A stretch of DNA of 10,288 bases, from assembly GCA_016791285.1 (NCBI GenBank), contig JAEUMX010000151.1, positions 1 through 10,288 on the forward strand. The letters run 5' to 3'. The position numbers and the translations under genes were made by a program. The stretch is from Burkholderiales bacterium (GTDB taxonomy: Bacteria > Pseudomonadota > Gammaproteobacteria > Burkholderiales > JAEUMW01). The notes below the pieces were generated by a model that saw only the letters and a list, made by a program, of their open reading frames with translations, ran no database searches and was not told the origin of the DNA. Within the stretch, counting starts at the first letter, position 1. The number at the start of each line of letters is the position of its first letter. This document shows, piece by piece, positions 6,354 through 10,288 of the stretch.

Positions 6354-7838
6354 ATGAGCGAATTCGGCACCCCTGCCGGTTACAGCGATCGGCTCTACAA
6401 CAAGGATCTGGCGCCGCTCAAGGAGCGCCCCTGGGGCATGTACCAGATCTTCTGCATGTGGATGTCGGACGTCCACAGCGTCGGCGGCTATCTCTTCGCG
6501 GCAAGCCTCTTCGCGCTCGGTCTCGCGGCGTGGCAGGTTCTGCTCTGCCTGCTGATCGGCATCGTGATGGTGATGTTCTTCACGAACCTGATCGCGCGCG
6601 CCGGCGTCGACCTCGGGACGCCTTTCCCCGTCGTGTGCCGGCTCTCCTTCGGGGTGCTGGGCGCCAACATCCCGGCCATCATCCGCGGTGTCATCGCGGT
6701 GGCCTGGTACGGCATCCAGACCTACGTGGCGTCGAAGGCGCTGATCGTCGTCATCCTGAAATTCTTCCCGCAGTTCATCCCCTACGAGCAGGTCTATTTT
6801 CTGGGCCTGTCGTACATGGGCTGGTTCGCCTTCCTGACCATGTGGTTCTTCCAGTTCGTGGTCTTCCAGGGCGGCATGAAGACGATCACGCACTTCATCG
6901 ACTGGGCGGGTCCAGGGGTCTACGTCGTCATGTTCATTCTCGCCGGCTGGATCGTCCACAAGGCGGGCTGGGAGAACATCAACTTCACCCTCGGCGACGT
7001 GAAGTTCACCGGCTGGGCCGCGGCATGGCAGATGGTGGTCGCGATCGCGCTCGTGGTGTCCTACTTCTCCGGGCCGATGGTGAACTTCAGCGACTTCTCG
7101 CGCTTCGCGCGCAGCATGAACGACGTGAAGAAGGGCAACTTCTGGGGTCACCCGGTGAACTACCTGGCGTTCGCGATCGTGACCGTGATTACGACCTCGG
7201 GTACGATGGCGGTATTCGGGGAATACATCCACGACCCGATCGACGTCGTCGCGCGCATCGACAACACGACCGCGGCGATCATCGGCGCCGCGACCTTTCT
7301 GATCGCGACCATCGGCATCAACATCGTGGCCAACTTCGTCGGCCCCGCCTACGCCTTCTCCAGCGTGGCACCCAAGCACATTACCTTCAAGCTGGGCGGA
7401 CTGATCACTGCGTTCGCGGCGATGTTCGTGATGCCCTGGCACCTGTTCAACTCGCCGGCGGTCATTCACTACACGCTCGGCACGCTGGGCGCCGCAATCG
7501 GCCCGCTGTACGGCATCCTGGTTTCTGACTACGCCATCGTGAAGCACGCGCACGTGTTTCCCGACGACCTCTTCAGCGAGAAGCCGACCGGTCAGTACTG
7601 GTACAAGAACGGCTATAACCCGATCGCCATCAAGGCCCTGATTGCCGGGATGCTGTCCGGCATGCTGTTCGTGTTCGTTCCGGCGTTGCAGGCCTTCTCC
7701 GCCTTCTCGTGGTTCATCGGCGTGGGCGTCGGCGGCGGCACCTACACGTGGCTGATGCGCCGCGAGGGGGTGGCCCAGGCGCGGGACGAGCGCGCGCGCA
7801 GAAGGCTCGAGGAAGGCGACATGGCCGCTGCGGTGTGA
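6354..7838 (+). CDS. NCS1-family permease, probable allantoin/hydantoin importer
   Basis: A 494-residue inner-membrane protein of the nucleobase:cation symporter-1 family (relatives: Mhp1 hydantoin transporter, PucI allantoin permease, CodB), with about 12 hydrophobic segments. Family marks include NKDLAPLKERPWGMY near the N-terminus, GTPFPVVCRLSFGVLGANIP, then WYGIQT, where Trp118 and Gln122 fall in the spacing of the Mhp1 substrate residues Trp117 and Gln121; NFSDFSRFAR and NIVANFVGPAYAF also match conserved segments. The start has a good Shine-Dalgarno (AGGAG, 6343-6347). The C-terminus is a charged, cytoplasm-like tail rich in Arg and Glu. With a hydantoin-type racemase as next gene and allantoin catabolic genes upstream, allantoin or another 5-substituted hydantoin is the likely substrate; cytosine or uracil cannot be excluded by sequence alone. 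Confidence 0.9.
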   Translation: MSEFGTPAGYSDRLYNKDLAPLKERPWGMYQIFCMWMSDVHSVGGYLFAASLFALGLAAWQVLLCLLIGIVMVMFFTNLIARAGVDLGTPFPVVCRLSFGVLGANIPAIIRGVIAVAWYGIQTYVASKALIVVILKFFPQFIPYEQVYFLGLSYMGWFAFLTMWFFQFVVFQGGMKTITHFIDWAGPGVYVVMFILAGWIVHKAGWENINFTLGDVKFTGWAAAWQMVVAIALVVSYFSGPMVNFSDFSRFARSMNDVKKGNFWGHPVNYLAFAIVTVITTSGTMAVFGEYIHDPIDVVARIDNTTAAIIGAATFLIATIGINIVANFVGPAYAFSSVAPKHITFKLGGLITAFAAMFVMPWHLFNSPAVIHYTLGTLGAAIGPLYGILVSDYAIVKHAHVFPDDLFSEKPTGQYWYKNGYNPIAIKALIAGMLSGMLFVFVPALQAFSAFSWFIGVGVGGGTYTWLMRREGVAQARDERARRRLEEGDMAAAV

Positions 7839-7854
7839 GCGCGCGAAGCGAGAA

Positions 7855-7862
7855 AAGGAGGG
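7855..7862 (+). promoter_or_regulatory. Shine-Dalgarno that decides the racemase start
   Basis: AAGGAGGG lies seven bases before ATG 7870 but only one base before the in-frame GTG 7864. The spacing therefore favours ATG 7870, which also gives the family-typical N-terminus MRIKVINPNTT. Confidence 0.75.
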
Positions 7863-7869
7863 CGTGGCG

Positions 7870-8610
7870 ATGCGAATCAAGGTCATCAACCCCAATACCA
7901 CCGAGAGCATGACCCGCATCATCGGTGTGGCCGCGGCAGCGGTTGCCGCCCCCGGCACCGAGATCGTGGCGGTGAATCCGCGCCACGGCCCGGTATCGAT
8001 CGAATGCCACTATGACGAAGCAGTGAGCGCGCTCGGCGTCGTGGACGAAGTGCGCCGGGGCGAGGAGGAAGGCTGCGACGGTTACGTCATCGCCTGTTTC
8101 GGCGATCCCGGCCTGCTCGCGGCGCGCGAGGTCGCACGCGGTCCGGTCGTCGGCATCGCCGAGGCGGCGATGCACGCGGCGAGCTTCATCGCGACCGGAT
8201 TCTCGGTGGTGACCACGCTCAAGCGCACCTGCATCATCGCCGAGCATCTCGCCGAGAGCTACGGCATGGCGCGCTTCTGCCGCAAGGTGCGCGGGACCGA
8301 CCTCGCGGTGCTCGATCTCGAGCGCCCGGAGTCCGATGCCTATCGCATCATTGTCGAGGAATGCCGGCAGGCGCTCGCCGAGGACGGGTCAGGTGCGATC
8401 GTGCTCGGATGCGCCGGCATGGCCGATCTGTGCCATCGCATCGCGCAGGAAATCGGTGCGCCGGTGATCGACGGCGTGGCGGTCGCGGTCAAGCAGGTCG
8501 AAGCCCTGGTGGCCTTGGGTCTGCAAACCAGCAAGCGCGGCGATTACGCGCCGCCCCCGCCCAAGCCTTACATCGGCCTCACGGAACGGTTTGCTCCGGT
8601 CGCGCGGTGA
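7870..8610 (+). CDS. Asp/Glu/hydantoin racemase, probable allantoin racemase
   Basis: A 246-residue cytoplasmic racemase of the cofactor-independent aspartate/glutamate racemase superfamily. It begins with the hydantoin racemase signature IKVINPNTTESMT. The two catalytic cysteines are both present: Cys76 in ACFGDPGLLAARE and Cys181 in LGCAGMADL, the same numbering reported for characterised hydantoin racemases. The C-terminal KRGDYAPPPPKPYIG is also typical. Known relatives racemise 5-substituted hydantoins or allantoin (HpxA type). Beside an NCS1 permease and downstream of PuuE, a role in interconverting (R)- and (S)-allantoin is the best guess, letting a stereospecific allantoinase use both forms. 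It is 31 bases downstream of the permease gene and overlaps or abuts the aldolase gene region, so it is part of the same operon. Confidence 0.9.
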   Translation: MRIKVINPNTTESMTRIIGVAAAAVAAPGTEIVAVNPRHGPVSIECHYDEAVSALGVVDEVRRGEEEGCDGYVIACFGDPGLLAAREVARGPVVGIAEAAMHAASFIATGFSVVTTLKRTCIIAEHLAESYGMARFCRKVRGTDLAVLDLERPESDAYRIIVEECRQALAEDGSGAIVLGCAGMADLCHRIAQEIGAPVIDGVAVAVKQVEALVALGLQTSKRGDYAPPPPKPYIGLTERFAPVAR

Positions 8611-8654
8611 ATGGCGCCATCGGCAACGGTTCAGGACACCGAGGGGACTCGCGC

Positions 8655-9389
8655 GTGACCGCAAGCGACGCCGAGTGGCGCACGCGCGTCGACCTGGCGG
8701 CCTGCTATCGCCTGGTGGCGCGCAACGGCTGGGACGATCTCATCTACACCCACATCTCTGCGGCGGTCCCGGACGCCGAGGGACAGTACCTCATCAACCC
8801 CTTCGGTCTCGCGTTCGACGAGGTGCGCGCGTCCAACCTCGTGAAGGTCGACCTGCAAGGGCGCATCGTCGGGGCATCGCGCTACCCCGTGAATCCCACG
8901 GGCTTCGTTATCCACGGCACCGTGCACGCGGCGCGCCCGGACGCCCGCTGCGTCATGCATCTCCACACGACCGCCGGGATCGCCGTTTCCATGCTTCGCT
9001 GCGGATTGCTTCCCGTATCGCAGCACGCGATGCGCTTCTACAGGAACATTGCCTACCACGACTACGAGGGGGTCGCGCTCGACCCGGCGGAGGCGGTGCG
9101 CCTGATCGCCGATCTCGGATCGCACCAGGCCATGATCCTGCGCAATCACGGCGTGCTCACCTGCGGCGCGACGGTGGCGGAAGCTTACGTGCTGATGGCG
9201 ACGCTCGAGAAGGCGTGCGTCACGCAGCTCGCCGCGATGGCGGCCTCGAGCGATCTCGTCGTCCCGCCGGAGGATGTTCTCGATCGGGCCGTCGCGCAGT
9301 TGATCGACGACACCACACCCGAGGGTGAGCTGGAATGGCCCGCACTCTTGCGGCGGCTGGAGCGCGAGGATCCCGGTTTCGCGTCGTGA
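8655..9389 (+). CDS. Class II aldolase/adducin-family protein
   Basis: A 244-residue protein of the class II aldolase/adducin N-terminal domain family. Zinc-site histidines are visible as His102 and His104 (MHLHTTAG) and His165 (LRNHGVLTCG). The region that carries the catalytic Glu in fuculose-phosphate aldolase (SSEW-type) reads instead NPTGFVIHGTVHAARPDA, as in many adducin-like members, so aldol cleavage activity is doubtful. Start GTG 8655 is chosen for its Shine-Dalgarno (GAGGGG, 8641-8646) and because family similarity (RVDLAACYRLVARNGWDDLI) begins soon after; GTG 8607, overlapping the racemase stop as GTGA, is an alternative that adds 16 residues. It is followed after 19 bases by the tautomerase gene. 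The substrate is unknown; location in the permease/racemase operon suggests handling of a small oxygenated product of ureide or hydantoin breakdown. Confidence 0.88.
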   Translation: MTASDAEWRTRVDLAACYRLVARNGWDDLIYTHISAAVPDAEGQYLINPFGLAFDEVRASNLVKVDLQGRIVGASRYPVNPTGFVIHGTVHAARPDARCVMHLHTTAGIAVSMLRCGLLPVSQHAMRFYRNIAYHDYEGVALDPAEAVRLIADLGSHQAMILRNHGVLTCGATVAEAYVLMATLEKACVTQLAAMAASSDLVVPPEDVLDRAVAQLIDDTTPEGELEWPALLRRLEREDPGFAS

Positions 9390-9408
9390 CACTCACAGGA
9401 GCCAACCC

Positions 9409-9600
9409 ATGCCGACATTTCATATCGAGCTCTTCGAAGGCCGCAGCGTCGAGCAGAAGCGCGAGCTCGTGGCCGCGCTCACGAGCGCGACGTGCCGCGT
9501 GCTCGACGTCGAGCCGGCGAGTGTGGACATCATCATCCAGGACGTGAAGCGTGAGAACTGGGCCACGGCGGGGACGCTGTGGTCGGACAAGAAGAGCTGA
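9409..9600 (+). CDS. 4-oxalocrotonate tautomerase-like protein
   Basis: A 63-residue small enzyme of the tautomerase superfamily, which forms oligomers of short beta-alpha-beta units. After removal of Met the N-terminal Pro1 would be the catalytic base, and Arg11 (FEGRSVEQKRELV) is in its usual place. Two other residues of classical 4-oxalocrotonate tautomerase differ: position 39 is Asp (SVDIIIQDV) rather than Arg, and position 50 is Trp (KRENWATAG) rather than Phe, so the substrate is probably not 2-hydroxymuconate. ATG 9409 has a Shine-Dalgarno (AGGAG, 9397-9401). It is the last gene of the operon, 19 bases after the aldolase. The frame stays open past its TGA up to TAA 9709-9711, probably by chance. 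Confidence 0.88.
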   Translation: MPTFHIELFEGRSVEQKRELVAALTSATCRVLDVEPASVDIIIQDVKRENWATAGTLWSDKKS

Positions 9601-9887
9601 TCGCGCAAGGCTCACATCGGGTGCCGCGCCCGTGCTCGGTTCAAGCTGACCGAGAACGAAGCGCTGGCGGCAGCACGGAAAGAGATCAAGGCAGCGCGCC
9701 GCAAGCCATAACCGCAGCCGCCAGCGCAGCGCCGGGTCTGCTTGGGCGGAGCGCGAGATGCGTCCATGACGCGCGCTCATGCGGCATGAATTTGCGCCGC
9801 AACCAGGTAGTCGCGCGGCGTGCTCGCCTAATCGTCACACGGCGCTGCTAGCTTGCGTCCCGTTCCCTTTTCGGGAGGGGCGCCGCC
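9601..9887. other. Intergenic region after the ureide operon
   Basis: This 287-base gap separates the operon from the glycosyltransferase gene. I see no convincing gene. In the tautomerase frame a short stretch remains open after the stop (FKLTENEALAAARKEIKAAR, ending TAA 9709-9711), but it has no start or known motif. A 6-bp hairpin occurs at 9780-9801. No classical terminator with a T tract is present. Confidence 0.4.
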
Positions 9888-10288
9888 TTGCGCATCCTCA
9901 TGGTCACCGATGTTTGCTGTCCACGGGTGAACGGCGTGTCGACCTCGATCCAGACGTTTCGGCGCGAGCTTCGCGGCCTGGGCCACGACGTGGTTCTGAT
10001 CGCGCCGGATTACGGCAACGCCGACGCCGGACGATGCGGACGTGATCCGGATTCCGGGCCGACCGGTTCCCTTCGATCCCGAGGACAGGCTGATGCGCTG
10101 GCGTCGTCTGCGCGAGCTGTCGCCGCGGCTCGCCGGCAGCGGCTTCGACCTCGTTCACATCCAGACGCCCTTCCTCGCGCACTACGCGGGGGTGGCCTTT
10201 TCGAATGTGCTCGATGTGCCGCGCGTCGAGACGTATCACACCTACTTCGAGGAGTATTTCCACCATTACGTCCGCTTCCTGCCGAAGC
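9888..10288 (+). pseudogene. Group 1 (GT4-like) glycosyltransferase, N-terminal part, frame-broken and cut by window end
   Basis: The start TTG 9888 lies seven bases after a Shine-Dalgarno (GGGAGGGG, 9873-9880). The first 47 residues read RILMVTDVCCPRVNGVSTSI, then TFRRELRGLGHDVVLIAPDY, the N-terminal Rossmann strand and glycine loop of group 1 glycosyltransferases. Near 10028 the frame must change by one base (NADA, then DDADVIRIPGRPVPFDPEDR); after that the protein continues with FDLVHIQTPFLAHYAGVAF and VETYHTYFEEYFHHYVRFLP up to the window edge. Removing one base at GCC-G-GAC (10026-10032) would restore a single frame. Members transfer sugars onto lipids or polysaccharides at the inner membrane. 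It is unrelated in function to the ureide genes and likely a separate transcription unit. The break may be a sequencing error. Confidence 0.85.

Noticed and set aside
5082..7958. A 958-codon open frame on the minus strand.
   Set aside because: It is antisense to three well-recognised genes, is full of Arg, His and Asp, and matches no known protein; long antisense frames are expected at this GC content.
9604..9711. Readthrough extension of the tautomerase past its TGA.
   Set aside because: The protein already has full family length at the TGA, and the extension has no recognisable motif.
9858..9876. Hairpin TCCCG/CGGGA before the glycosyltransferase as a terminator.
   Set aside because: Only five base pairs, no T tract after it, and its right arm is the ribosome binding site of the next gene.
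1..10288. Mobile elements, CRISPR arrays, tRNA or rRNA genes, defence systems.
   Set aside because: No transposase motifs, terminal inverted repeats, regularly spaced repeats, tRNA-like cloverleaf or rRNA sequence was found on either strand.

Overview
The window is GC-rich, and every recognisable gene lies on the + strand. It carries an allantoin/ureide catabolism locus. Dense coding, GC-rich third positions, a PuuE-type allantoinase, an orphan LivK-like binding protein and the gene mix suggest a betaproteobacterium (Burkholderiales-like). This placement is inference; there is no rRNA or other taxonomic marker here.

Left block (26-3959): allantoicase (alc), ureidoglycolate lyase (allA), a remnant that looks like the end of an OHCU decarboxylase (uraD), a small unrecognised gene whose stop overlaps the next start as ATGA, metal-independent allantoinase (puuE), and an EamA/DMT permease. 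Together they would take allantoin to allantoate, ureidoglycolate and glyoxylate with release of urea. The first four of these genes all have broken reading frames: net loss of 17 nt in alc, loss of one G in allA, a large loss plus frame change in the uraD-like remnant, and a frame switch in the small gene. From puuE onward the frames are clean.

Middle block (4146-9600): a GntR/FCD regulator, then a likely five-gene operon coding for a periplasmic LivK-type binding protein, an NCS1 permease, a hydantoin/allantoin racemase with both catalytic cysteines, an adducin-like class II aldolase and a 4-oxalocrotonate tautomerase-like protein. The operon promoter (TTGACC / TACAAT) carries the palindrome TTGTATACAA over its -10 box and AGTATACT just downstream. 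This looks like a repressor control region, and the adjacent FCD protein is the natural candidate.

Right edge (9888-10288): a divergence in theme, the N-terminal part of a group 1/GT4 glycosyltransferase, with another frame break near 10028 and cut by the window end.

Working model: NCS1 imports allantoin or a related hydantoin, the racemase interconverts its enantiomers, and PuuE, Alc and AllA degrade it. Roles of the binding protein, aldolase and tautomerase are open. No mobile element, CRISPR array or RNA gene was seen.
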